The position numbers and the translations under genes are program-made. The notes beneath the pieces were generated by a model that was given only the letters and a program-made list of their open reading frames with translations, did not search any database and had not been told where the DNA came from. Shown piece after piece: positions 22,281-31,564 of a DNA stretch of 64,000 bases (positions are counted from its first letter, which is position 1; the number at the start of each line of letters is the position of its first letter). Source of the stretch: Pseudoalteromonas sp. NC201 (GTDB lineage: Bacteria; Pseudomonadota; Gammaproteobacteria; Enterobacterales; Alteromonadaceae); assembly GCF_002850255.1 (NCBI RefSeq), contig NZ_CP022522.1:3688501-3752500 (forward strand), given 5' to 3'.

Positions 22281-23351
22281 TTAACGACCTATTAGAGTTA
22301 CCACGGTTTCATCGCTAACATCATCCACTAGCGCACATTGGCCTAGTTGCGTAGGAAGAATAAAGCGAATTTTGCCTTGTTTGTTCTTTTTGTCTTTGCG
22401 CATATGTTGTAAAAACTGCGCTGCGGTCATCTCGCTTGGCGCTTCTGTCGGTAATTGATAAAGCGCAATAACACGACGGATCTTTTCAACATCAGTAGTA
22501 CTAAGCGCGCCGCGCTGACAAGCCAAATTTGCAGCTATCATCATACCGGCAGCAACGGCTTCACCATGCAACCAATTACCATAGCCCATTTGCGCTTCAA
22601 TCGCATGGCCAAAGGTGTGACCCAGATTAAGTAATGCACGCAATCCCGCTTCGGTTTCGTCTTTGGCGACGATCTCGGCTTTTATCGCACAACACTTATA
22701 AATAACTTGTTGAAGGCTGTCAGCATCTAGTGCGCTGAGCTGAGGATGCTGATCCGTTAATGTATCAAGAAAAGATGCGTCATAGATCAACGCATATTTA
22801 ATGACTTCAGCCATACCCGCAGCAAACTCTCTTGCAGGCAATGTACTTAAGGTCTTGGTGTCGATAAAAACCGCTTTTGGCTGATAGAAAGCACCAATCA
22901 TGTTTTTACCTAGCGGATGATTTACCGCAGTTTTACCACCAACCGATGAATCTACTTGTGACAGCAAAGTCGTAGGGATTTGAATAAACGGAACACCACG
23001 CTGGTAGCATGCCGCAACAAAACCAGTCAAATCGCCAACCACACCGCCACCGAGGGCAATCAAACACGTATCACGACCACAATTATGCTCGAGCAAAAAG
23101 GCAGAGATCTTTTCAAACCATTCTAGCGATTTGTATTGTTCACCATCAGGGATAACAAAATGTAGCGGTTTTTGAGCGTCAAATATCGCTAAAAGATTGT
23201 CTAAATATAAAGGTGCTATGGTGGTGTTGGTGATGATAACAGGACGACTTTGCCCAACATACTGCTTAAGTCGTCCTTCATCAGATAAGAGATGTTCACC
23301 GATAAAGATGGGATAGCTCCGCTCGTTTAAATCAACCTTTAATTCAAGCAT
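22281..23351 (-). CDS. aroB: 3-dehydroquinate synthase AroB
   Basis: AroB converts DAHP to 3-dehydroquinate in the shikimate pathway. The 356-residue protein has the NAD-binding ALGGGVVGDLTGF segment, SVGGKTAVNHPLGKN and the metal-ligand region LNLGHTFGHAIE. It lies 26 bases after aroK and directly adjoins damX. Confidence 0.97.
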   Translation of the reverse strand: MLELKVDLNERSYPIFIGEHLLSDEGRLKQYVGQSRPVIITNTTIAPLYLDNLLAIFDAQKPLHFVIPDGEQYKSLEWFEKISAFLLEHNCGRDTCLIALGGGVVGDLTGFVAACYQRGVPFIQIPTTLLSQVDSSVGGKTAVNHPLGKNMIGAFYQPKAVFIDTKTLSTLPAREFAAGMAEVIKYALIYDASFLDTLTDQHPQLSALDADSLQQVIYKCCAIKAEIVAKDETEAGLRALLNLGHTFGHAIEAQMGYGNWLHGEAVAAGMMIAANLACQRGALSTTDVEKIRRVIALYQLPTEAPSEMTAAQFLQHMRKDKKNKQGKIRFILPTQLGQCALVDDVSDETVVTLIGR

Positions 23352-23377
23352 GGCGTCCCTCCTACGGTGTTGTTATA

Positions 23378-23896
23378 TTAGAAATCTAATTTTTCAATAA
23401 TTTGGTTTGCAACTACTTTAGCGCTTTGCTCATCCGTGCGAACAACGTGATCTGCCACTTCTCTATATAGTGGTTCACGCTCATCAGCTAAGCGCTCTAG
23501 TACGTCACGTGAGTCTTCACTGGTTTGTAGTAATGGACGACGCTTATCACGCTGAGTACGAGCTACCTGTTTTTCGATCGGCGTTTCTAGGTAAACAACA
23601 ATACCGCGCGCAGACAACTTGTTGCGCACTTCTTTGCTGATCACAGAGCCACCACCTGTCGCTAACACAATGCCTTGCATTTCTGTTAGGTCAGAGATGA
23701 CGCTTTCTTCACGCTTGCGGAACCCCTCTTCGCCCTCGATATCGAACACCCAAGAAATATCGGCACCTGTGCGGCGCTCAATTTCCTGATCCGAATCGAA
23801 AAATTCAAGGTGTAATTGATCTGCAATGTGACGACCAATCGTGCTTTTACCAGCCCCCATCGGGCCTACTAGAAATATATTACGTTTCTCAGCCAT
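23378..23896 (-). CDS. aroK: Shikimate kinase AroK
   Basis: AroK phosphorylates shikimate. The 172-residue protein (E. coli AroK 173) carries Walker [10 protein letters not shown] at about residues 11-19, the shikimate-site [16 protein letters not shown] and the lid RDKRRPLL. It starts the aroK-aroB-damX-dam set, 150 bases after pilQ. Confidence 0.97.
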   Translation of the reverse strand: MAEKRNIFLVGPMGAGKSTIGRHIADQLHLEFFDSDQEIERRTGADISWVFDIEGEEGFRKREESVISDLTEMQGIVLATGGGSVISKEVRNKLSARGIVVYLETPIEKQVARTQRDKRRPLLQTSEDSRDVLERLADEREPLYREVADHVVRTDEQSAKVVANQIIEKLDF

Positions 23897-24046
23897 ATCT
23901 TTTTAGTACAAACGAACTCTAAAATTTGAAATAAAACCCCGCCTAACGACCTGGCCCCAAAATTAAGGAGGGGATTATCTCAGTAATCCGTGAACAATTT
24001 CAAGTCAAACCACGCAAAAAGCGCAATACTTTTACTGTCAACGGGC

Positions 24047-26122
24047 CTATAAACTGTCTTGAATGATCTTAGGCGTCACAAATATCAGCAATTCTCGCTT
24101 TTCATTAATATCACGAGAGTTCTTAAACAATAGACCTAAATATGGGATATCGCCCAAAATTGGGATCTTACTTACTGCCGTTTTCACTTCTTGCTGATAG
24201 ATACCACCCAGTACGATAGTTTGACCATTTTCAACCAGTACTTGTGTTTGGATCTCTTGGGTATTGATTGCCGTCGCCGGGCCATTTGGCGTTTGCACGG
24301 TATCACCTTTAGTGTCTTGTGTAATCACTAAGTCGAGAATTATTTTATTATCAGGTGTGATTTGCGGTGTCACCTCCAAGCTTAAAACCGCTTTTTTGAA
24401 GCTCACCGTCGTTGCACCACTTGATGATGCCTCTACGTAAGGAATCTCTGTACCTTGCTCGATACGCGCCTTTTTCTGGTTAGCTGTCGTGATGCTTGGC
24501 GTCGCGATTATCTCACCTTTATTTTCTTGCTCCAGTGCAGACAACTCAAGATCTATCAAAGTGCCATCAGCTAATTTCGCAATGTGCATACCAATACTGC
24601 CAGCAGGGACTCCTTTTACGCCTAAATTAACGTTTAAGCGGTTTTCCAAAGACGGAATATTGCCATTGGATAGCGCATTCGCACCGTCTAGCGTACCAGA
24701 GATGGCATCACTGCCTTGCTGATCGCTAAAGCCCCAGCGGACACCTAAGTCTTCTTGTACTGTGTCATCTACAGTAACCATGCGTGACTCTATACGCACC
24801 TGTTTTACCGGCACATCTAAGGTTTCAACCATCCGACGAACACTTTCAATACTGCGTGAGGTGTCTTTAATTAATAAAGTATTAGTACGTTTATCAACCG
24901 ATACACTACCACGATGACTAATAATAGAGTTGATATCGGTTTTGAGTAAGTCAGCAAACTCTTCCGCTTTCGCGTAATTAAGTTGAATATACTCGCTATA
25001 TAATGGTTCTAGCTCTTCTACTTGCTGACGCGCTTGTAATTCCTTGGCTTCTCTAGCAGCGAGTTCTTCAGATGGCGCGACCATCAAAATAGAGCCATCC
25101 ATACGCTTATCTAGCCCTTTCACACGTAACACAACATCAAGCGCTTGATCCCAAGGTACACCATCTAAACGCAAGGTTATATTGCCAGATACGGTGTCAC
25201 TCGTTACTAGGTTAAAGTTGTTTGTATCGGCGATGATCTGTAGTACGGAGCGAATTGGAATATCCTGAAAATTCAACGTGATCGGCTGACCTTTATATTC
25301 TTTTTTATCGCCAAAGGTTTTATTACCTTCGTCTTTTTCAACTGATAAGGTAAAGATGTTATCAAGCTGTTGATAGGTAAACTTGAATGCCGCATTTGGC
25401 TCAATCACAATGCGGCTTTTATTGTCTTCTTTAAAGGTTTCTATGCGAGATACCACAGTGCCAAAATCTAACACATCGAGTTCGTATAGCAGGTCTTCTG
25501 CAATATCGATATGGTGGAAGTCCGCAATGATTTTACCACCGCGCTCTTGTACATCGATGGCCGCTTGGTTGTGCTCAAGAAACGCAAGTACTTTAGCTTC
25601 ACCTTTCTCACCGCGACGAAAATCGATAGCTTGAATTTGGTTGATAAACGCAGTGACTTTTTGACTTTGATCTTGTTCAGAGACAATCGGTTTATTAGAC
25701 ACTTCCACTATCACAAGGTTATTCTTAACCTCGGTTTTATATAGCTTCAGCTCATCCATGTTGATGGAAACGGCAAAACCACCATCTCTGAGTTCACTGG
25801 TAATGCCTTGAATACCAGCTTTATCAATACTCAAAGCTTTTAAGCTTTCTTCAAACTCAGCCTGCTGGAAAAACAATTCAATACTGGTGCTTTCGCCGAC
25901 AACACGAACTTGTGGCTCTGTATTGAGTTTTTCATCAAACACCAGTTGTAGCTGAGTTTCCCCTGTCGGAACGGGGTTATAGCGAATGTCATACAACATA
26001 GGAATGGCATGCGTAATTGACGAAAGGCCAACTAAGGCAACACCGAGCACAGAACGCCATAATGTTCGAGTGCTTTTAATGGTTGATTTTATAACGTTAT
26101 TGTTAGTATTCACTCGTGCCAC
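24047..26122 (-). CDS. pilQ: Type IV pilus secretin PilQ
   Basis: PilQ forms the outer-membrane pore for type IV pili. The 691-residue protein has a signal region, two AMIN domains (about 40-250), an STN/N0 domain (QPITLNFQDIPIRSVLQIIA), a secretin N1 domain and the C-terminal secretin barrel ending with LGGIYQQEVKTAVSKIPILG. Its start overlaps pilP by 20 bases. It is the last gene of pilMNOPQ. Confidence 0.96.
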   Translation of the reverse strand: MARVNTNNNVIKSTIKSTRTLWRSVLGVALVGLSSITHAIPMLYDIRYNPVPTGETQLQLVFDEKLNTEPQVRVVGESTSIELFFQQAEFEESLKALSIDKAGIQGITSELRDGGFAVSINMDELKLYKTEVKNNLVIVEVSNKPIVSEQDQSQKVTAFINQIQAIDFRRGEKGEAKVLAFLEHNQAAIDVQERGGKIIADFHHIDIAEDLLYELDVLDFGTVVSRIETFKEDNKSRIVIEPNAAFKFTYQQLDNIFTLSVEKDEGNKTFGDKKEYKGQPITLNFQDIPIRSVLQIIADTNNFNLVTSDTVSGNITLRLDGVPWDQALDVVLRVKGLDKRMDGSILMVAPSEELAAREAKELQARQQVEELEPLYSEYIQLNYAKAEEFADLLKTDINSIISHRGSVSVDKRTNTLLIKDTSRSIESVRRMVETLDVPVKQVRIESRMVTVDDTVQEDLGVRWGFSDQQGSDAISGTLDGANALSNGNIPSLENRLNVNLGVKGVPAGSIGMHIAKLADGTLIDLELSALEQENKGEIIATPSITTANQKKARIEQGTEIPYVEASSSGATTVSFKKAVLSLEVTPQITPDNKIILDLVITQDTKGDTVQTPNGPATAINTQEIQTQVLVENGQTIVLGGIYQQEVKTAVSKIPILGDIPYLGLLFKNSRDINEKRELLIFVTPKIIQDSL

Positions 26123-26645
26123 CTTGTTCCGCTTCTAACATTTCCACTTTTGTTAGCCTTTCTTTCCAACATCCCGTTCCATCTGGGATCAATTCTAATA
26201 ATTCTAAATGATCGGCATGTACACTCAGCACTTTGCCATGATACAGGCCCATATATTCACCACGCTTTACACGATACAAGCCTTGCGTCGCCGCTTCGAT
26301 TAGCGCCCAACGACCATCAGACTTGGCAATAATGCCTTTCATACGTAGATTATCCAACGGAAATTTCTCCAATGGATAGCGATCTCTATCTGGATCTGGG
26401 TGTAAACAGTTTTTAATTTGAACTAGTTTATTTTCAATCACTTCAGGCTGGGGCGCAACAAAAGGGCTACGCAATTCTGAAGCGCTATACTTAAATGGCT
26501 CATAATTTTGCATTTCAGGTATAGGCTCGATTTTTGGTGTTGAGCTTGCTTTTACCTGATCAATAAATTCTTTTTGTTCTGCAGTACTATCATTACAACC
26601 CGAGATGAACATCAACGAGGTCACGCAGAGCATCAGTCGGATCAT
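26103..26645 (-). CDS. pilP: Type IV pilus lipoprotein PilP
   Basis: PilP connects the inner-membrane PilN/PilO complex to PilQ. The 180-residue protein has a lipoprotein signal with lipobox FISGC (Cys17), a flexible linker, and the PilP beta domain (FPLDNLRMKGIIAKSDGRWALI). It overlaps pilO by 4 bases and pilQ by 20. Confidence 0.94.
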   Translation of the reverse strand: MIRLMLCVTSLMFISGCNDSTAEQKEFIDQVKASSTPKIEPIPEMQNYEPFKYSASELRSPFVAPQPEVIENKLVQIKNCLHPDPDRDRYPLEKFPLDNLRMKGIIAKSDGRWALIEAATQGLYRVKRGEYMGLYHGKVLSVHADHLELLELIPDGTGCWKERLTKVEMLEAEQGGTSEY

Positions 26646-27247
26646 TTCTGACCTCCTTGCTCATAACGATAAGTTTTTGCCACAACACTAAATACCAGCT
26701 CGCCATTTCCTGCATTTTCGATTCTAAAATCATGTAGGCTGACTATACGAGGTAATTCAGATACCTTACTCACAAACTGACCAAATTCATGATACTTACC
26801 TATCACTTCTAGCTTAATCGGCAATTCGGTATAAAACTCTTTACGTACCTCTGGCATCCAGCCAATTTTTAGGAAGGTTAATCCGCTTGAGGTACCAACG
26901 TAAGTCAGATCATCAAGTAGTCCAGGCGTTTCGTTGGAGCTTGGCAGTCGTCTCAACAGCTCAGTGAATTGCGCTTCCATATCAATCATTTGCTGTTTAT
27001 ATAGCTCTAGATTGTTTGCTCTTGCGTATTTAATCCGGTAGCTCGTTCTCAGCTCTTGCTCTTTTTTAACCGCTTGGTCGTAGCGGTCAATGGAACTTGA
27101 GACCATCAGGTTATAACCCAATACCATCATTAGTAAAACCACCAGAACGGAGCATAAAACTTTTACAGGAAATGGCCAATGACCAATATTATCGAGCTCC
27201 AGCTCATTCCAATCTATTTCTTTTAAACTGTTTAAGTCAAAATTCAT
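26642..27247 (-). CDS. pilO: Type IV pilus assembly protein PilO
   Basis: PilO is the inner-membrane alignment-complex partner of PilN. The 201-residue protein has one transmembrane helix (about residues 30-50), a periplasmic coiled coil (residues 50-100) and the ferredoxin-like C-terminal domain. It lies between pilN and pilP, overlapping pilP by 4 bases. Confidence 0.93.
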   Translation of the reverse strand: MNFDLNSLKEIDWNELELDNIGHWPFPVKVLCSVLVVLLMMVLGYNLMVSSSIDRYDQAVKKEQELRTSYRIKYARANNLELYKQQMIDMEAQFTELLRRLPSSNETPGLLDDLTYVGTSSGLTFLKIGWMPEVRKEFYTELPIKLEVIGKYHEFGQFVSKVSELPRIVSLHDFRIENAGNGELVFSVVAKTYRYEQGGQK

Positions 27248-27263
27248 GCACTGTGCCTCCGCC

Positions 27264-27836
27264 CTATTTCGCTTTATCGGCTAAGTGGATGTCGTCATGA
27301 GACTTAATATAAAAATGCATCGTAAAATCACTCAGTAATTTTGAACTTTGCTCACCGGCTACTATGCCTTGGATCACCGGCCGCTCTATTAAATATGATG
27401 ATTCAACTTGTCGTAGCATTTGCGATAAGCGGTTGTTTGATTCACTCCGACCAATGACTTTGATCATATTGTCTTGTCGCTCAAGACTGGTGAGATAAAC
27501 CCCAGCCGGAACCACTCGCGCTATTTCATCGATAATTTGCGTGCCGAGACTGCGGTTGAGTTGCAACTCCTCAATAAGCCGAATACGGCGCTGTAAATTT
27601 TCTTTTTGCTTATTCAGGTCGTTAATCGCAACTATCCGTGAATCTAGTTGAGTGATCTCGCTTTCGAGATAGCGGTTTTTAATTTCTTGCCCGGTTTTTA
27701 AGCCGTCATAGAAGCTGCCAAGCATGTACATTAACAACAGACAAGCCGCGATGATCACCGCAATGATAGTCAGAAAGATTTGTTGCGACGCTTGCCTTTG
27801 CTGCTCGCGCCAAGGAAGCAAATTTATATGTGGCAT
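27264..27836 (-). CDS. pilN: Type IV pilus assembly protein PilN
   Basis: PilN binds PilM through its cytoplasmic N-terminal motif, here INLLPWREQQR (residues 4-14), followed by one transmembrane helix (about 22-42), a coiled coil and a periplasmic ferredoxin-like domain. Length 190 residues. It overlaps the 3' end of pilM by 13 bases. Confidence 0.94.
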   Translation of the reverse strand: MPHINLLPWREQQRQASQQIFLTIIAVIIAACLLLMYMLGSFYDGLKTGQEIKNRYLESEITQLDSRIVAINDLNKQKENLQRRIRLIEELQLNRSLGTQIIDEIARVVPAGVYLTSLERQDNMIKVIGRSESNNRLSQMLRQVESSYLIERPVIQGIVAGEQSSKLLSDFTMHFYIKSHDDIHLADKAK

Positions 27837-28903
27837 GATGAGAAGCTCCTTAATGCCAAGCCTGTCGCTAAGGCGAATTGCGCTTTATGCTTTTGCAGCA
27901 CATGCCTATCTACTTTTGGTGCAATCTCCATATCAGTAAACGGGTCTGCCACTATTGTGTGGATCCCAAGCTCATCAATGAGCAGTTTATCTAAGCCATC
28001 CACTAAAGCCGTTCCACCCGTCAACACGATGTAATCGATATGATCTTTACCACTGGTCGTCATAAACATTTGCACTGCTCGACGAATTTGCTGCAGCATA
28101 GAAGTTTGGAAAGGAGCCAAGACTTCAAAGGTATAGTTTGGAGGTAAATCCCCAGTCGTTTTCGCCAGTTCTGCTTCATCGTAGGTTTTGTTGTAATAAG
28201 CAACAATGCTGTTGGTATATTGCTCACCACCAAACACTTGATCACGAGTGTAAATCGTTTTCCCAGATTGAATAACGCTAATCAGCGTAAGCACTGCGCC
28301 AATATCTATCATTGCTACGATTTTATCAAAGGCATCATTTGGCAGTTCAGGGTAAATGACATCCATGGCTCTACTTAGTGCGTAGTTTTCTACATCAACA
28401 ACTTTCGCTTTGAAACCCGCTTCTTCCAATGCGCCAACCCGTGCTTGCACGCTTTCGGTACGAGCCGCAGAGAGCAGCACATTCATTTTTGACGGATCGG
28501 CTTCGTTTACTCCAATTTTTTCAAAATCTAGACTAACTTCATCTAACGGGTAAGGGATCAGGCTATCTGCTTCTATTGCTATCTGAGACTCGAGTTCAGC
28601 ATCAGTTAATGACACATCCATAAAGATCACTTTTGTAATCACGGTCTGACCGGATACGGCAACTGCTGCATATTGCGTGAGCTTTGGAATGCGCCGCTTC
28701 ATTTTAGTTATCGCGTTGCCGATCGCTTCAATGTCTTGAATGGCCCTTTCATTTACTGCTCCTTTCGGAATAGGTTCAATCGCAACGGCTTCTACTCGGT
28801 AGCTGGAACTTGTCTTCGACAGCAACACCGCTTTGACACAATGGGAGCCGATATCGATCCCTATCATCAGAGGTGCTTGTTTTTTTAGTAGTTGGCTCAG
28901 CAT
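27824..28903 (-). CDS. pilM: Type IV pilus assembly ATPase-like protein PilM
   Basis: PilM is an actin-fold cytoplasmic protein that binds ATP and the PilN N-terminus. GIDIGSHCVKAVLL is the phosphate-1 motif, AMIDIGAVLT the phosphate-2 and LTGGTALVDGLD the adenosine motif. The start at 28903 gives the usual LLKKQAPLMIGIDIG beginning; an ATG 12 codons upstream has no ribosome-binding site. It heads the pil operon, divergent from mrcA. Confidence 0.95.
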   Translation of the reverse strand: MLSQLLKKQAPLMIGIDIGSHCVKAVLLSKTSSSYRVEAVAIEPIPKGAVNERAIQDIEAIGNAITKMKRRIPKLTQYAAVAVSGQTVITKVIFMDVSLTDAELESQIAIEADSLIPYPLDEVSLDFEKIGVNEADPSKMNVLLSAARTESVQARVGALEEAGFKAKVVDVENYALSRAMDVIYPELPNDAFDKIVAMIDIGAVLTLISVIQSGKTIYTRDQVFGGEQYTNSIVAYYNKTYDEAELAKTTGDLPPNYTFEVLAPFQTSMLQQIRRAVQMFMTTSGKDHIDYIVLTGGTALVDGLDKLLIDELGIHTIVADPFTDMEIAPKVDRHVLQKHKAQFALATGLALRSFSSCHI

Positions 28904-29032
28904 GTGAAGCGCCCGTTTCCTTTTAAGACTGTGTACCATAAAAATTTAGCACACAAAAATATTAATCGTTTTTTAATCAAGATATACTAGCAGTGTCTAC
29001 CTGTAATTGGGAGTCTAACTAGGGATAATTCC

Positions 29033-31489
29033 GTGAAATTATTGAAAAGATTTTTACAATTCGTTTTTGTTTGTACCCTTTTAGGCGTGTTGACACTTAT
29101 CAGTCTTTATTATTATGTCAAATCTGACATACCAAGTGTAGAGGTTTTGAAAGATGTTCAACTACAAACACCCATGCAAGTCTTTACACGAGACGGAAAA
29201 CTCATCAATCAATTTGGTGAAAAGCGCAGGATCCCTGTACGTTTGCAGGATGTTCCACTCCCCATGCGAAAGGCATTCTTAGCGACAGAAGATAACCGCT
29301 TTTACGATCATTTCGGCGTAGACCCGATAGGTATCGTCCGCTCCGCTATAGTGCTTATCACCACAGGGCAAAAAAAGCAGGGAGCCAGTACGCTCACCAT
29401 GCAACTTGCCAGAAACTTCTTCTTAACAAGAGAGAAAGCCTATATTCGTAAAGTGAAAGAAATCTTTATTGCGTTGCATATTGAGCAACTATTAACGAAA
29501 GATGAAATTTTTGAGCTTTACTTAAACAAAATTGAACTGGGCAATCGCGCCTTTGGTATCGGTGCTGCAGCGCAAGTCTACTACGGTCGCTCACTATCAG
29601 AATTAACTTTAGCAGAAATGGCAATGATTGCAGGCCTGCCAAAAGCGCCTTCTGCGTTAAATCCAATTCGTAACCCAGAGCGCGCGCAATTGCGCCGGAA
29701 TGTTGTGCTCGGACGAATGCTTGCTGAAAAGTATATTACCCGCGCAGAATATAGTGAGGCGACACAAGCTCCTATCACGGCTAAATTCCATGGCGCCGAA
29801 ATCGAGCTGTATGCACCTTATATTTCTGAAATGGTTCGCGCCTATATGGTTGAGCGTTATGGTACTGATAAGGCTTACAACTCTGGCATGAAAGTTTACA
29901 CCAGTGTGGAATCAGACATGCAACAGGCTGCTCAGCATGCATTAGTTGATAATTTACATGCCTACGATATGCGTCACGGCTTTAGAGGCGCAGAAGAAAC
30001 CTATTGGCATGCTGAAACGGAATCGCCGCTAAGCCATGAAGGCATTATTACTCGCCTTAAAAAGGTCAATGAAATTGGGCCGTTAAAAGCAGCTGTGGTG
30101 CTAAGCATTGCAGAGAAAACGGCCGACCTGCTCTTAAAAACCGGTGAGCAAATTACATTGGAATGGTCAGGCTTAAGTTGGGCCAGACAATACATCAGTG
30201 AAACGCGTCAAAGCTTACCACCAAAAACAACCGCAGATATCCTCGCGCCGGGCATGCAAGTGTTTGTCCGTAAACAAGACGACGGCTGGATGTTAAGTCA
30301 GTTGCCACAGGCATCCAGTGCCCTCGTCTCACTCGACCCGCAGGATGGGCGTGTAAAGGCGATTGTGGGTGGCTACAGCTTTGAGCTTAGCCAATACAAT
30401 CGCGCTACCCAAGCTAAGCGTCAGGTGGGTTCAAACATCAAACCCTTTATTTATTCATCCGCATTAGAAAATGGCTATACCCTAGCCACCATTCTTAATG
30501 ATGCCCCGATTAATCATTGGGACAGAAGCGTTGGCGTGGCTTGGCGTCCAAAAAATAGCCCTGAAGTGTATAACGGCCCAATCCGTATTCGCCGAGCGCT
30601 TGCACAATCGAAAAACGTGGTATCTGTTCGTTTGATCAAAGGCGTTGGCATAAATAAGGCTGCTGATCATTTGCTTAAATTTGGTTTCCAAGACGCAGAT
30701 ATTAATCGCAGCGAGTCGTTGGCACTTGGTAGTGCTGCACTGACTCCTATTGAAATGGCGCGCGGCATGGCCACTTTTGCCAACGGCGGTCACCTCATTG
30801 AGCCGTATTTTATCGATAAAATTACCGACTCATTCGGCACTGAGCTGGGTTCTGCAGAGCCGCTATTGGTCTGCGACGAACAGCAGATGGAAGAACAACC
30901 TGAGCGCTGTGCACCGCAAGTGATTTCGGAGCAAAACGCATTTCTGATTGCTGATGCGCTTCACAGTGCTATCTGGGGTGGTGGTAGTTGGAAACACGAT
31001 ACGGGCTGGAGCGGCACTGGCTGGCGTGGTCAATGGTTAAAACGTCGTGACCTTGCTGGAAAAACGGGTACCACCAATGACTCAGTAGATACTTGGTTTA
31101 CGGGCTTTAACCGTAATGTCCTCACCACAGTCTGGGTTGGCTTTGACGATGCGAGTAAATCCTTGGGTCGTGCGGCCTACAACGCTAACCTTGGTAATAA
31201 TCAACTTGTTGGCGCAGAAGCCGGAGCGATTTCAGCACAACCTGCTTGGATAGACTTTATGCGTGAGGCACTTAAAGATGAGCCTTTGGCTCCGATAGAG
31301 CCGCCTCCAGGGCTTATTTCAACTCGGATTGATTTAAAGACAGGGCTTTTGTCTCGCAAGAACGACTACACATCTCGGTTTGAATATTTCGAGCAAGGTA
31401 CGGCCCCAACCAAGTACGTATTGGATACGGATAGCAGCACACCGTTTGACGATACCGCGCCGCTACCGACTCACGAAGAGTTATTCTAA
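29033..31489 (+). CDS. mrcA: Penicillin-binding protein 1A
   Basis: A bifunctional peptidoglycan synthase of 818 residues anchored by one N-terminal helix (about 8-28). The GT51 transglycosylase domain (about 55-230) shows EDNRFYDHFGVD and QGASTLTMQLARNFF; the transpeptidase domain shows GSNIKPF (nucleophile Ser), SKN in AQSKNVV and KTGTTND. The start codon is GTG, seven bases after AGGGA. It is transcribed divergently from pilM; TATACT at 28983-28988 is a plausible -10 box. Confidence 0.97.
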   Translation: MKLLKRFLQFVFVCTLLGVLTLISLYYYVKSDIPSVEVLKDVQLQTPMQVFTRDGKLINQFGEKRRIPVRLQDVPLPMRKAFLATEDNRFYDHFGVDPIGIVRSAIVLITTGQKKQGASTLTMQLARNFFLTREKAYIRKVKEIFIALHIEQLLTKDEIFELYLNKIELGNRAFGIGAAAQVYYGRSLSELTLAEMAMIAGLPKAPSALNPIRNPERAQLRRNVVLGRMLAEKYITRAEYSEATQAPITAKFHGAEIELYAPYISEMVRAYMVERYGTDKAYNSGMKVYTSVESDMQQAAQHALVDNLHAYDMRHGFRGAEETYWHAETESPLSHEGIITRLKKVNEIGPLKAAVVLSIAEKTADLLLKTGEQITLEWSGLSWARQYISETRQSLPPKTTADILAPGMQVFVRKQDDGWMLSQLPQASSALVSLDPQDGRVKAIVGGYSFELSQYNRATQAKRQVGSNIKPFIYSSALENGYTLATILNDAPINHWDRSVGVAWRPKNSPEVYNGPIRIRRALAQSKNVVSVRLIKGVGINKAADHLLKFGFQDADINRSESLALGSAALTPIEMARGMATFANGGHLIEPYFIDKITDSFGTELGSAEPLLVCDEQQMEEQPERCAPQVISEQNAFLIADALHSAIWGGGSWKHDTGWSGTGWRGQWLKRRDLAGKTGTTNDSVDTWFTGFNRNVLTTVWVGFDDASKSLGRAAYNANLGNNQLVGAEAGAISAQPAWIDFMREALKDEPLAPIEPPPGLISTRIDLKTGLLSRKNDYTSRFEYFEQGTAPTKYVLDTDSSTPFDDTAPLPTHEELF

Positions 31490-31494
31490 AATAG

Positions 31495-31522
31495 AAATGC
31501 CGATACAGATGTATCGGCATTT
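31495..31522. terminator. Rho-independent terminator between mrcA and metL
   Basis: AAATGCCGATAC and GTATCGGCATTT form perfect 12-bp arms around AGAT, followed by a T-run on the plus strand. The A-tract on the other side may let it act for metL too. Confidence 0.9.
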
Positions 31523-31564
31523 TTGTCTTATACCAGTTGTATTATATCTATTTTCTTAAAAGAG